Shown: positions 54,453-62,778 of the stretch, one piece after another
How the letters are laid out: every line of letters begins with the position of its first letter
Position numbering within the stretch: the first letter of the stretch is position 1
From: Parvularculaceae bacterium
Lineage (GTDB): Bacteria > Pseudomonadota > Alphaproteobacteria > Caulobacterales > Parvularculaceae
Reading direction: 5' to 3'
Assembly: GCA_028284065.1 (NCBI GenBank)
Contig: JANQSJ010000013.1
Location: 53,538 to 117,537 of the forward strand
Length of the DNA: 64,000 nt
Translations under genes and position numbers: made by a program
Notes under the pieces: generated by a model
Databases searched by the model: none
Seen by the model: the letters and a program-made list of their open reading frames with translations, nothing else
Told to the model about the DNA's origin: nothing

Positions 54453-56447
54453 TCAGCCGCCCGACGCCATGACGCCGTCGATCCGCCGTTGCGCAATCGG
54501 ATGATAGCCGGCGCGAGCGCGGGCGTAGACGTCGGCGCCCCAGGCGCGGCGCGTCTCGCTTTCCTGGAGCGCCGCATAAAGACGATAGATGAACTTGCCG
54601 CGGCCAACGCGCATCAGGAACTCCTCGATCGCGGGAAAAGCGGGTTCGTATCCCGCCGGGATCGCCCTCATGTACCAGGCGAAGGCGATCTCCGCGTTCG
54701 GCGCGCCGGTGAAGGAGAATGCGGCGTCGAGCTCGGCGAACTGAGCCTCACTCATCGCCTCCGGCAGCGTATTGATGAAATGCAGCCATTCATGGGTTGT
54801 CCAGTCCGCGGCGTCGACGTCCGCCGCGGCGAGCGACCCGGCGAGCCAGTCGGCCTGCTGCAAGGTCACCTTCGCGAAACGGTCCGATACCGGATTTTCC
54901 ACCGTTTCCGGAAAGCCCGGCTTCAGGATCCATTCGGCGATCTCCTCCTCCGTGATGGCGTTCGGCCGAGCGGCCATCAACTCCGCTCTCAGGAAGCCAA
55001 GAAAGTCCTCCGTCACCGCGGACTTGAAGGCGAACGCGTCGAAGTACGATTTCAGAAACGGGTCGAACGCCTCGCGCCCGAACGCCTCCTCCAGCCGCTT
55101 CAGAAAGAACATGCCCTTCGTATACGTTGCGCCATTGAATGCGGCGTCCGGAGAGGGGATCGTCATGGGCAGCTTAAGCCGCGACATCTCCCTGTCCGGC
55201 ATAGCGTCAATTTCCTTGCGCACTGACGCGAGATCGAGCGCGCGCTCCATGGCGGCGCGCTCAGGCCCGTAGAGCGCCTCCATGATGCGGTTCTCCACAT
55301 AGGACGTGAACCCCTCATTCAGCCAGGCGTCGCGCCAGGTGGCGTTGGTGACGAGATTGCCGGACCAGGAGTGCGCAAGCTCATGGGCGACGACATTCGT
55401 CAGGCTGCGGTCGCCGGCGACGAGCGTCGGCGTGAGGAAGGAAAGCCGCGGGTTCTCCATGCCGCCGAATGGGAAGCTCGCCGGCAGGACGATCATGTCA
55501 TAGCGGCCCCAGCGATAGGGGCCGTAAAGCGCCTCGGCGATTTCCTCCATTCTTGGCGTTTCGGCGAACTCATCGGCCGCGGCCTCCACGATGTAGGGCT
55601 CCGCATAGACGCCGATTGTCTCATTGATTTCCTTAAAGACGATATCGCCCGCCGCGATGGCGAGAAGATAGGGAGGGATGCGCTGCGGCATATCGAAGGT
55701 AAAGGCGCCGTCGCGGGCGCCGTCGGGATCCTGGCCGGCGCCCATCAGCACAAGTACGTCCTTCGGATCGACGCCCTCGACGCCGATCCGCGCCTTGTAG
55801 GAAATCCTGACCGCCGGCGTATCCTGCACGGGCGCTATGGAACGGGCGTGAATCGCCTGCGCCTGGCTGTAGACGAATGGCGTTTCATCGCCCGCGGTCT
55901 GTTCGGGCGTCAACCACTGCAGGCCCGCCGCGCCCGGATCTGTCTCGTAGGCGATACGCACCGCCCATGACCCGTCCGGCAGATCGATGTCAAGCTTGGC
56001 GCCGAGAAGCGGGTCGTCCGGACCGATCACGTGCGCCGCCGGGACCCACTCGCCCTCAGCGTTAAGCGCGTCGACGGACAGGATCTTCAGGTCGTCTGTA
56101 TCGAGAACAAGTCGCGCGACGGCGGGATCGAGGCGGTCAAGCGACAAGGTCGCCGCGCCGCGCAGGGTCTTCGTTTCAAAGTCGAGAACGAGGTCAAGCG
56201 CCAGATCGCGCACGGCGATCTCGTCAAAGTTCGCATAGGAGAACTGATCCACCCGGTCCGCCGCCGCCGGATCGAAAAGACTTGCTGTATCGATGGCGTT
56301 AGCGGCCGGCTGCACGGGGTCAGCCGGCGCTTCTTCGGCGTGCGATGCGGCGTTGGCCGCCGCGTCATCGCCCGTCGCGCCGCCGCAGGCGGCCGCAGAC
56401 AGCGCGACCGCGCAAACCAGAATTGGCAGGGTTGGACGCAAGCGCAT
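54453..56447 (-). CDS. M1-family aminopeptidase lipoprotein
   Basis: 664 residues with lipobox SAAAC at the N-terminus. The gluzincin zinc site is HELAHSWSGN followed by NEGFTSYVE (third ligand Glu); the substrate loop is FGGMENP. The N-terminal beta-sandwich (residues about 65-270) and C-terminal helical domain match leukotriene A4 hydrolase-type M1 enzymes. An Ala/Pro/Glu-rich linker follows the lipidated cysteine. Likely a periplasmic aminopeptidase, upstream of dapB in one operon. Confidence 0.9.
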   Translation of the reverse strand: MRLRPTLPILVCAVALSAAACGGATGDDAAANAASHAEEAPADPVQPAANAIDTASLFDPAAADRVDQFSYANFDEIAVRDLALDLVLDFETKTLRGAATLSLDRLDPAVARLVLDTDDLKILSVDALNAEGEWVPAAHVIGPDDPLLGAKLDIDLPDGSWAVRIAYETDPGAAGLQWLTPEQTAGDETPFVYSQAQAIHARSIAPVQDTPAVRISYKARIGVEGVDPKDVLVLMGAGQDPDGARDGAFTFDMPQRIPPYLLAIAAGDIVFKEINETIGVYAEPYIVEAAADEFAETPRMEEIAEALYGPYRWGRYDMIVLPASFPFGGMENPRLSFLTPTLVAGDRSLTNVVAHELAHSWSGNLVTNATWRDAWLNEGFTSYVENRIMEALYGPERAAMERALDLASVRKEIDAMPDREMSRLKLPMTIPSPDAAFNGATYTKGMFFLKRLEEAFGREAFDPFLKSYFDAFAFKSAVTEDFLGFLRAELMAARPNAITEEEIAEWILKPGFPETVENPVSDRFAKVTLQQADWLAGSLAAADVDAADWTTHEWLHFINTLPEAMSEAQFAELDAAFSFTGAPNAEIAFAWYMRAIPAGYEPAFPAIEEFLMRVGRGKFIYRLYAALQESETRRAWGADVYARARAGYHPIAQRRIDGVMASGG

Positions 56448-56567
56448 TGAGCGTCATTTCCTTCTTTTCCTTAACACCTAGCCCATAGCGCTCCGGCCAC
56501 CAATCGCCAGTTGTCGTCATTTTGCGCTGCGGCTTGTCCCGCCTCCGAAATCGGTCATGATCAGCGC

Positions 56568-57116
56568 ATGGCGACGACGCAAATCGACATCCGCGAGGCG
56601 ACGCCAGCCGATCTTGGCGCGCTGAGGCGCATGCTGCGCGCGGCCTATGAGGTCGGCCTCAAGGGCTATTATGCGCCGCAGACGCTGGCGCGCGTCATCC
56701 CGACCGTGGCGGAAGGCAATCTTCGCCTAATCGCATCCGGCCGCTTTCACGTGGCCACGTCCGATGGCCGGATCGTCGGTTGCGGCGGCTGGAGCGACGG
56801 TCCCCCGACGCCTGTCGGCGGCGGGCTGGAGATGGGCCGCCTCGCCCATTTGCGGCAGTTCGCAACCTGCCCGGACGTCGCCGGCCAAGGCGTTGGGACG
56901 GCGCTCTTCCGGCGCTGCCGCGACCAGGCCGCGGCGATCGGGATGGAGCATTTCGAGTGCCAATCGACCCTTATGGCCGAAGGGTTTTACGCCCGCCTCG
57001 GCTTTCGCCATGTGGACTTCATTTGGACGCCAATCCGCGGCGCAGCGTTCGCGCTCGTCGTGATGCGGCGGCCGCTATTCACTGAAGCGGATCGACACCG
57101 TCGCGCGGCGATTTAG
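56568..57116 (+). CDS. GNAT-family acetyltransferase
   Basis: 182 residues. IDIREATPADLGALRRML begins the GNAT fold and the acetyl-CoA loop is VAGQGVGTALFRRC (R/Q-x-x-G-x-A type) near residue 110, with YARLGFRHVDF at the end. Substrate unknown. Start at ATG 56568. The last 42 bases overlap the convergent OmpA-type gene. Confidence 0.85.
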   Translation: MATTQIDIREATPADLGALRRMLRAAYEVGLKGYYAPQTLARVIPTVAEGNLRLIASGRFHVATSDGRIVGCGGWSDGPPTPVGGGLEMGRLAHLRQFATCPDVAGQGVGTALFRRCRDQAAAIGMEHFECQSTLMAEGFYARLGFRHVDFIWTPIRGAAFALVVMRRPLFTEADRHRRAAI

Positions 57117-57746
57117 GGGCTCGCGCACGCCGTCAGGCGTGTCGGTCGCAAGCCGCGTCTCGCCATACCAGCTCTGGTCCACTACGGATGGGGGCGCGCC
57201 GGCCGCGACCAGAGCCGACCGCACGACCGCCGCGCGTCTGCGCGACAAGTCAACATTGTAATCGACCGCGCCGGCGGTGTCGGTGAACCCTTCCACCGTG
57301 ACGGCGGAAACGGCGCCCCAATCGGCGCCCGCCAGCCGGGCGGCGAGAAGCGCCTGCGCTTCATCCGTGAGCTTGGCGGACATGAGCTCAAAATACACCG
57401 TCGCCTCGACCGGCTCAGGCGGCGGCGGCGGCAAGGGCTCCAGCTCCTCGATTGGCGCGGGCTCTTCGATCTCCGGCTCCTCCAGCGCCACAGGCGCCTC
57501 AATCGGAGCGGGATCGGCGAAGGTTTCAGGCTCCGGGACAATCTCTGGTTCCGGTTCGGGCTCCGCTTCAGGCTCAGGCGCTAGCGCCGGCGGCGCGGGC
57601 TCGGGCGGCGGCGCGTCGTCCACGCCCGAAAGCTGCGCGCCGCGCCAGAAGATGAAGACCACCAAAATCAGCAGAATGAAGATAATCGCGAGGATTGGAC
57701 CGGTAAGCCGGTCCTTCTCCTCCCTGTCATCCCAGTCGCGAGCCAT
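57075..57746 (-). CDS. OmpA-domain protein with Pro/Glu-rich linker
   Basis: 223 residues. One N-terminal membrane segment (ILAIIFILLILVVFIFW), then about 80 residues almost wholly Pro, Glu and Ala (PEPEAEPEPEPEIVPEPE), then an OmpA/MotB peptidoglycan-binding domain with VYFELMSAKLTDEAQALL, VTVEGFTDTAGAVDYNVDLSRRRA and LNRRATVSI. The linker would span the periplasm so that the domain reaches the cell wall from an inner membrane anchor. Confidence 0.88.
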   Translation of the reverse strand: MARDWDDREEKDRLTGPILAIIFILLILVVFIFWRGAQLSGVDDAPPPEPAPPALAPEPEAEPEPEPEIVPEPETFADPAPIEAPVALEEPEIEEPAPIEELEPLPPPPPEPVEATVYFELMSAKLTDEAQALLAARLAGADWGAVSAVTVEGFTDTAGAVDYNVDLSRRRAAVVRSALVAAGAPPSVVDQSWYGETRLATDTPDGVREPLNRRATVSIRFSE

Positions 57747-57897
57747 GACTTCTTCCCCTGACGTCGCCCGCCTGCCCTATTCCTCAGTTTAGCGTCTTCG
57801 CCCCAACCGCGCAAAGCAGACCGCGGCGGGGCGCCTATCGCGTTCATGGCGTGTGGTCGGCGCCCCGATTGCGTGCGCGCCAACAAGCGCAGACACG

Positions 57898-58254
57898 TCA
57901 ACCGCCGCGCGGATGCGCCGTTCCAAACCGGGCCGCATAATAGGCGCCGATGTCGCGCGCGCTGCCGAAATAGGAAACGTCGTTCTCCGATTTCACGCGC
58001 GCCTGAACCGCTTTGGGGACCGTGTTCGCGGACGCCGCCGACAGGACAAGCGTCGGGCAGTTCCAGGCGCCCTCGCCGAGCCGCGCGACAAGCCCCGGCC
58101 GCGGATGGGCGATCGGCTCATAGATGATGTCGAGGCTTTCCCGGATCGCCGGGTAGTAGGCGAGGAGCCCCCACGCCTCCGCGCATTCCGGGCAGTATTC
58201 GCGCCGGCCATTATCCTCAAACCCCGGCGGCAACAGAAATAGCGTATCGCGCAT
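57898..58254 (-). CDS. DUF3088 family protein
   Basis: 118 residues. MRDTLFLLPPGFED, REYCPECAEAWGLL (CxxC) and IAHPRPGLVARLGEGAWNCPTLVL are DUF3088 features; the layout suggests a thioredoxin-like fold. The ATG at 58254 has GGAGGCGGAGG upstream; the longer reading is not supported. Divergent from the YaiI-type gene. Function unknown. Confidence 0.82.
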   Translation of the reverse strand: MRDTLFLLPPGFEDNGRREYCPECAEAWGLLAYYPAIRESLDIIYEPIAHPRPGLVARLGEGAWNCPTLVLSAASANTVPKAVQARVKSENDVSYFGSARDIGAYYAARFGTAHPRGG

Positions 58255-58338
58255 CGGCCCTCCGCCTCCTATATCCCGTATCGGCCGCCAAGCGGCGCTT
58301 ACACCCATCTTTCGCCAGCGGCGAGGCAAAGGCCCTTA

Positions 58339-58788
58339 ATGACCGTCACCATCCTCGTCGACGCCGACGCCTGTCCGGTCAAGGACGAAGTCTACAAGGT
58401 CGCGTTCCGCTATGACGCCGCCGTCAAGGTCGTCGCCAACGCCTATATGCGGGTCCCGGACCATGCATCAATCGAGCGCGTCATCGTCTCCGACGGCTTC
58501 GACGCAGCCGACGACTGGATCGCGGAGCGCGCCGATCCGCACGCCATCGTCATCACCGCCGACATTCCGCTGGCGGACCGTTGCCTCAAGGCCGGCGCCA
58601 CGGTCCTCGCGCCGAACGGCAAGCCGTTCACCGAAGACATGATCGGCGGCGCCCTCGCCGCCCGGGCGATCATGGCCGACCTGCGCGGCGGCGGCGACCA
58701 GGTGGGCGGCCCGCCGCCTTTCCGGAAGGAAGACCGTTCGCGATTTCTTCAGGCGCTCGACCGCGAGGTCGTCCGGCTACGGAAGTAG
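58339..58788 (+). CDS. YaiI/YqxD family protein (DUF188)
   Basis: 149 residues. VDADACPVKDEVYKVAFR, VIVSDGFDAADDWI and VITADIPLADRCLKAGA are the PIN-like acidic motifs of the DUF188 family, which is expected to be a nuclease-like fold although its function is not established. It ends 2 bp from the convergent glutathione transferase gene. Confidence 0.9.
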   Translation: MTVTILVDADACPVKDEVYKVAFRYDAAVKVVANAYMRVPDHASIERVIVSDGFDAADDWIAERADPHAIVITADIPLADRCLKAGATVLAPNGKPFTEDMIGGALAARAIMADLRGGGDQVGGPPPFRKEDRSRFLQALDREVVRLRK

Positions 58789-58790
58789 CG

Positions 58791-59480
58791 TCAGGCGACC
58801 GCGCGCTTGGCCTTGCGTCCATAGCCGTCATAGAGATCGAGCACGCGCGCAAACCAGCGCGCCAGCGCGGGCGGCGTTTCGTACGGGTCCTTCGCAGCCA
58901 CGGCGCGCCGCCACAGGAATATCCCGCCAAAGAGATAGTCGCTGAGGTTCGGCGCGGACCCGCCGAAAAAGTCATGCGCCTCCAAAGGCGCGGCGATGAC
59001 CTGGAGCGCCGCTTCTGCCTTCGGGCCGAGGCCTTCGTCTGCCGCGGCCTCCTCAAGCGTGCGCCCGAGCCGCGCCTCGCGTTTCTCGCGGAAATACGCC
59101 TTGCTGTCGTCGTCGAGGGCCTTCTCCACGTCCGCGAACGTCATCGGCGCGAGCGCGGGGAAGAGATGCCCGCCCGCAAACGCGCGATAGAACTGGTGCG
59201 CCGCGCGCTCCCCCTCGCTCCCGAACAGGGGGCGCTCCGGGTGCTTTTCATCAAGGTGGGCGGCGATCGCCTGGCTGTCCTTGATTAGCGTTCCGCCGTC
59301 GTCGAGCATAGGCAGCATGCCATAATCAGGGTCGGGATAATTCGCCTTCTCCGCGAACCTTAAGGGAACCGTCTCGAAGTCGAGCCCCTTATGCAGCAGC
59401 GCCAGCTTCGCCATCCAGCAGGGCGGCGAGAAGCGCACGTCCGCCTCGGCGCCGCAGAGGTCATAGAGTTTGAGGGTCAT
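58791..59480 (-). CDS. Glutathione S-transferase family protein
   Basis: 229 residues. Thioredoxin-like N-terminal domain with KLYDLCGAEADVRFSPPCWMAKLAL, a cis-Pro in YGMLPML and the DSQAIAAHLDE glutathione-site motif; helical C-terminal domain with LSDYLFGGIFLWRRA. The cysteine in SPPCW could be catalytic (omega or beta-etherase type). Substrate unknown. Confidence 0.88.
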   Translation of the reverse strand: MTLKLYDLCGAEADVRFSPPCWMAKLALLHKGLDFETVPLRFAEKANYPDPDYGMLPMLDDGGTLIKDSQAIAAHLDEKHPERPLFGSEGERAAHQFYRAFAGGHLFPALAPMTFADVEKALDDDSKAYFREKREARLGRTLEEAAADEGLGPKAEAALQVIAAPLEAHDFFGGSAPNLSDYLFGGIFLWRRAVAAKDPYETPPALARWFARVLDLYDGYGRKAKRAVA

Positions 59481-59504
59481 AGGTTTTTTCCAAGCTTATC
59501 TCTC

Positions 59505-59873
59505 TCACGCCCACCGCTGCACGGCGGCGGCGGAATCCGTCGGGCCCGTATTGAAGGCGATCTTCGCCTGCGGCGCGCATTCATGGACGACATTCACCAG
59601 CTGCTCGAAGACAAGGAAGCAGTCGTCGTCCTTGCGCACGCCGGCGCCGATCAGCACCACGTCATACGTCTCCTTGGAGAGCGCCGCGCGGGCGTCTTCG
59701 GCCGCGGTTTCCGCGTCCTGAATGAATGCGATCTGCGTTTCGAAGCCAAGCTCCTTCAGCGCCATTTTATCCGTATCCACCGCCGCCTTCAGCTTTTCCG
59801 CCGTGAGGCCCGGATATCTGTCGTAATCCACTGCGGACGGATGCCAGCCGATCATGATGACTTTTCTGGTCAA
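59505..59873 (-). CDS. Conserved hypothetical protein
   Basis: 122 residues with a Rossmann-like pattern: KVIMIGWHPSAVDYDRYPG, YDVVLIGAGVRKDDDCFLVFEQLV, and AKIAFNTGP. It has no membrane segment. I place the start at TTG 59873 because AGGAGG lies ten bases before it; ATG 59855 is the alternative. No family was recognised. It follows the glutathione transferase in the opposite order on the same strand (24 bp upstream of it), so the two may be co-transcribed. Confidence 0.75.
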   Translation of the reverse strand: MTRKVIMIGWHPSAVDYDRYPGLTAEKLKAAVDTDKMALKELGFETQIAFIQDAETAAEDARAALSKETYDVVLIGAGVRKDDDCFLVFEQLVNVVHECAPQAKIAFNTGPTDSAAAVQRWA

Positions 59874-60020
59874 GGGGGCCGTTCCTCCTAAGCGCGTTGC
59901 GTCCTTGAGCGTGTCAGAGAACGCGCGGCGCGCCAAGGCGGCCGGGGTTCACGATCGCAGGGCCGCTTCACATTCTGATGCCGTCTCCATTCACCTCCGC
60001 TCATCCCGGCGCCCTCGCCA

Positions 60021-60120
60021 TCGCCTCATCCTTCGAGACGATTTTTCTCCTCATCCTGAGGAGCCAGCCGTTAGGCTGGCGTCTCGAAGGCCGAGGAGAA
60101 AATCCCTCAGGAAGAGGCGA
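60021..60120. repeat. 100-bp nested palindromic (REP-like) element
   Basis: Three nested inverted pairs: TCGCCTC/GAGGCGA at the outer ends, CTTCGAGACG (60031-60040)/CGTCTCGAAG (60080-60089), and inner hairpins CTCCTCA-TCC-TGAGGAG (60047-60063) and CCAGCC/GGCTGG (60064-60079). CTTCGAGACG and CTCATCCTGAGGAG are common in intergenic repeats of alphaproteobacteria. Likely transcribed into a stable cruciform or hairpin. Confidence 0.75.
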
Positions 60121-60330
60121 TGCGGATGTATCGCCGGCGGGCCGGGCCTCGCGTATCCTCGCGCGTCTTTCATGCCTGGCATGATAAGACCGCCGACAGG
60201 GCGTTCGATGAAATTTTTCAAAACAGCCTTCAACGCCAGCAGCCATGCCGGGTTGAGGCGTTCGATAAGCAGCCGGGATTCTTGTGATTCTTCAGCCGCG
60301 CGGGGACGGCTGAGGGACAGGCGCCGGGAC

Positions 60331-60435
60331 CTAAAGCGTCGTTGCTTCAATCGGAATCGGGACGACGCTTTAAGTCTTTTTTCTTGCGCGTTCCCGCACG
60401 GCCAACCGCACACACATTGCCTGGAAACGCTTTAG
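60331..60435 (+). repeat. 105-bp intergenic repeat, copy B
   Basis: Begins CTAAAGCGTCGTTGC and ends GGAAACGCTTTAG; the ends are exact inverted repeats over CTAAAGCGT/ACGCTTTAG apart from flanking bases. An internal stem AAAGCGTCGT (60333-60342)/ACGACGCTTT is followed by AAGTCTTTTTTCTT, a terminator-like layout. It is the copy least tied to a gene. Confidence 0.8.
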
Positions 60436-60470
60436 ACATGTCCGCGGGCGCCCTCGCATGTCTCCTCTGG

Positions 60471-60490
60471 ATTCCCGCCTGCGCGGGAAT
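60471..60490. repeat. Short intergenic hairpin
   Basis: ATTCCCGC-CTGC-GCGGGAAT, a tight stem with a 4-base loop. Sequences of this kind (GATTCCCGCCTGCGCGGGAAT) occur as dispersed palindromes in alphaproteobacterial intergenic DNA. Only one copy was seen in this window. Confidence 0.55.
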
Positions 60491-60590
60491 AGTCGGAGAA
60501 AGGAGAAGCTCCTGAAACCGCCACCATCTCCGATCATCCCCGCGACGGGAAGGATTCAGGCACAAATGCATTAAGTCATTTTGTCCACAA

Positions 60591-60680
60591 TTAGATACGC
60601 GTTTGCCCGAAAATGACGTAACCATACCCACTAAGAACAATGCCTAAGAAGAAATGCCAAGGTAGCCAACCGCTAGCCAT
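60591..60680 (-). CDS. Possible 29-residue single-span membrane peptide
   Basis: ATG at 60680 to TAA at 60591 encodes MASGWLPWHFFLGIVLSGYG and nine more residues (VIFGQTRI end), almost one continuous hydrophobic helix. It begins 6 bp after the stop of the 114-residue membrane protein gene, so it could be co-expressed with it. The ribosome site is weak and codon statistics cannot be judged at this length. Confidence 0.3.
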   Translation of the reverse strand: MASGWLPWHFFLGIVLSGYGYVIFGQTRI

Positions 60681-60686
60681 GGAAAC

Positions 60687-61031
60687 CTAGGAGAGCTCTA
60701 CATTAAGAGCTTCAGCCTTCTTTACAAACCAACCCTCTCGGAGCATTTCTCTGAGTCCTTTCTCCCGTAAAGCGCACTCAAATTCTTCTGTATACGCCAC
60801 ATGCCGGGCCAACATCAAACTCTCATGCGCCACCATATTCGGCTTATAGCAAAACACGAACTCAAACCAGAGCGCCATAGAAATAGCAAAACAAAACGCG
60901 AAAACAACGCGGTCAACTGGTCCACCTTTCCAAGCCGCCATTGTGATCGCCATGCAGAACAGCGCTTTCGAAATCCCATTTAAAAATGAAATCCAAAGCG
61001 CACGCTTATTTACATCGCGTGCATTAATCAC
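60687..61031 (-). CDS. Small membrane protein in a lower-GC islet
   Basis: 114 residues with two hydrophobic segments (ISFLNGISKALFCMAITMAAW and VVFAFCFAISMALWFEFVF) and a charged C-terminal helix (EEFECALREKGLREMLREGW). GTG start after GGGGCGAC. Codon use and base composition are clearly more A+T-rich than the surrounding genes, which suggests acquisition by transfer. No family recognised. It is downstream of dnaJ on the same strand. Confidence 0.55.
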   Translation of the reverse strand: MINARDVNKRALWISFLNGISKALFCMAITMAAWKGGPVDRVVFAFCFAISMALWFEFVFCYKPNMVAHESLMLARHVAYTEEFECALREKGLREMLREGWFVKKAEALNVELS

Positions 61032-61063
61032 GTCGCCCCAGCAGGTTATTATTCATTTTACTG

Positions 61064-61094
61064 AAAAATAGGGGGCACAAGACAAGCTACCCCT
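61064..61094 (-). terminator. Weak terminator overlapping the end of dnaJ
   Basis: On the minus strand AGGGG and CCCCT form a 5-bp stem around a 15-base loop and are followed by ATTTTT. The left arm overlaps the region of the dnaJ stop codon. A short stem, so low confidence. Confidence 0.3.
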
Positions 61095-62220
61095 CTCCTA
61101 ACCCGTCCCAAAACGTCTTCGCCTTGGCGAAGAAGCCTTTGGATTCGGGGCAGGCGTCGTCGCCGCCGGCTTCGCAGAACTGCTTGAGCAAGTCTTTCTG
61201 TTCGGCGGTGAGGCCGGTCGGGGTCTCGACCTGGATCTCGACGAACATGTCGCCGCGGCCCTTTTGCTGAAGCCGGCTCATGCCCTTGCCCTTGACGCGG
61301 AAACGTCGGCCGGTCTGCGCGCCTTCGGGCACCTTGATCTTCACCCGGCCGCCGTCAATGGTCGGCGCCTCGAACTCGCCGCCGAGTGCGGCGATCGTCA
61401 TGGGGATGGGCGCGGCGCAGTAAAGGTCCTGGCCGTCGCGCTCGAATATCTCATGGTCCGCAACCTGAACAAAAATGTAGAGGTCGCCCTCCGGCCCGCC
61501 GCGCGGGCCCGCCTCCCCCTCGCCCGCGAGGCGGATGCGCGTGCCGCTTTCGATGCCGGCGGGAATGTCGACGGCCAATGTCCGCTCCCGGATGACCCGG
61601 CCCGTGCCGCCGCAATCCTCGCACGGGTCCTTGATGATGCGCCCTTCGCCGCCGCAGTCGGGGCAGGTGCGCTCCATCGTGAAAAAGCCCTGCTGAAACC
61701 GCACGCGGCCGGCGCCCCGGCACGTCGGACAGGTGACGGGGCCGGAGCCCGGCTTCGCGCCCGTGCCGTCGCAGGTCTCGCATGGCACGGTCCCAGGCAT
61801 CTGGATGGTGGCTTTCTTGCCGGCGAAGGCTTCGCCGAGGCTGATTTCAAGGGAGTACTTTAGGTCGGCGCCGCGGCCCGGCCCGCGCGCGCGGCCGCCG
61901 CCCATGAACTCGTTGAAGATGTCCTCGAAGACGTCGGAAAAGGCGCCCGCGCCGCCAAACCCTGCGCCGCCGCCGGCGGCGCCGTTCATGCCGCCGTTCT
62001 TGAACGCGTCATGGCCGAAGCGGTCATAGGCGGCGCGCTTTTGCGGGTCGGAGAGAACCTCGTAGGCCTCGTTGACTTCCTTGAACTTTTTCTCCGCTTC
62101 CGGATCGTCCGGATTGCGGTCGGGGTGATATTTCATCGCCGCCTTACGGAAGGCGGATTTAAGCGCCACATCGTCCGCGCCGCGCTCGACACCGAGAGCT
62201 GAATAAAAATCCTGCGTCAC
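61087..62220 (-). CDS. dnaJ: Chaperone protein DnaJ
   Basis: 377 residues. J domain with HPD in [10 protein letters not shown], a Gly/Phe region ([12 protein letters not shown]), four CxxCxGxG zinc motifs ([32 protein letters not shown]) and the C-terminal substrate domains. The usual start is displaced: the reading here begins at GTG 62220, which overlaps the TGA of an inserted ORF. An in-frame ATG at 62274 would add 18 residues unrelated to DnaJ. The original dnaJ ATG lies at 62807, beyond an insertion flanked by 25-bp repeats. Confidence 0.93.
   Translation of the reverse strand: MTQDFYSALGVERGADDVALKSAFRKAAMKYHPDRNPDDPEAEKKFKEVNEAYEVLSDPQKRAAYDRFGHDAFKNGGMNGAAGGGAGFGGAGAFSDVFEDIFNEFMGGGRARGPGRGADLKYSLEISLGEAFAGKKATIQMPGTVPCETCDGTGAKPGSGPVTCPTCRGAGRVRFQQGFFTMERTCPDCGGEGRIIKDPCEDCGGTGRVIRERTLAVDIPAGIESGTRIRLAGEGEAGPRGGPEGDLYIFVQVADHEIFERDGQDLYCAAPIPMTIAALGGEFEAPTIDGGRVKIKVPEGAQTGRRFRVKGKGMSRLQQKGRGDMFVEIQVETPTGLTAEQKDLLKQFCEAGGDDACPESKGFFAKAKTFWDGLGEG
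62192..62216 (-). repeat. 25-bp direct repeat, dnaJ-side copy
   Basis: CCGAGAGCTGAATAAAAATC and CTGCG on the plus strand, identical over 25 bp to 62779-62803. It encodes QDFYSALG of the present DnaJ N-terminus. Confidence 0.9.
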
Positions 62221-62778
62221 GCCCGCCCAAGCCCCTCGCTTACTGAAGACGTGAAAGAGTGAGCGCGACGCCATTGTAGGCTAGCGTATTCATCGCATGG
62301 CGCGGAATCTTCGACGACCTCAATTTGTATTGTCGCGCTATCGTTGATCCGCTCGTTGTACCTTGATGCGTTTGACCTCAGCTCATCCAGAGACGTGAAG
62401 TCGCGGTACTGACAGTATTCGATTACGACCTTCGCCTTACCGCCTTCAACATCACCTGGTTGCTCGGCGCTGACTGCGTAAAATTTATTGTATCGAGTAT
62501 TTAGCAACTCAAAGTCGTCCGCGGACTTTTGCGTGCCGGAATCGCCGCAGTTAACTATCAGGTGCACGCGATATCCGCTGTTTACGCCTTGGGCAAGGGC
62601 AGTCGTCCTATCGAAGACCCGGCATGTCCCGTCATCAAAGTACGTGCGCTCTTCGCCCAACTGCATTCGCTCCGCCGAACAAGACGCAACCACAATTGTG
62701 AGAGCCGGGGACACCGCCTGCGCGAGCCTTACGAGCGATTTCCGCTCACACGCGAAATGGCGCCAGGCGCTTCTACCT
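62217..62778 (-). mobile_element. 562-bp insertion between duplicated dnaJ codons
   Basis: Segment bounded by the two 25-bp direct repeats and visibly lower in G+C than dnaJ or dnaK. It carries one long ORF in the dnaJ direction and no transposase, integrase or clear terminal inverted repeats. A direct repeat of target sequence on both sides is what site-specific or transposition-like insertion, or repeat-mediated recombination, would leave. The mechanism is not known. Confidence 0.65.

Larger units (their letters stand above)
59874..60590. other. Gene-poor, repeat-rich intergenic region
   Basis: About 700 bp without a supported gene. It holds a nested palindrome (60021-60120), copy B of the 105-bp repeat (60331-60435) and a hairpin (60471-60490), each listed separately. 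The rest shows nothing that I recognise. Several reading frames here are open only because the palindromes are GC-rich. Confidence 0.6.

Noticed and set aside
59937..60600. Several open frames of 60-190 codons in the repeat-rich gap
   Set aside because: They run through palindromic repeats on both strands and lack any protein-like motif or ribosome site.
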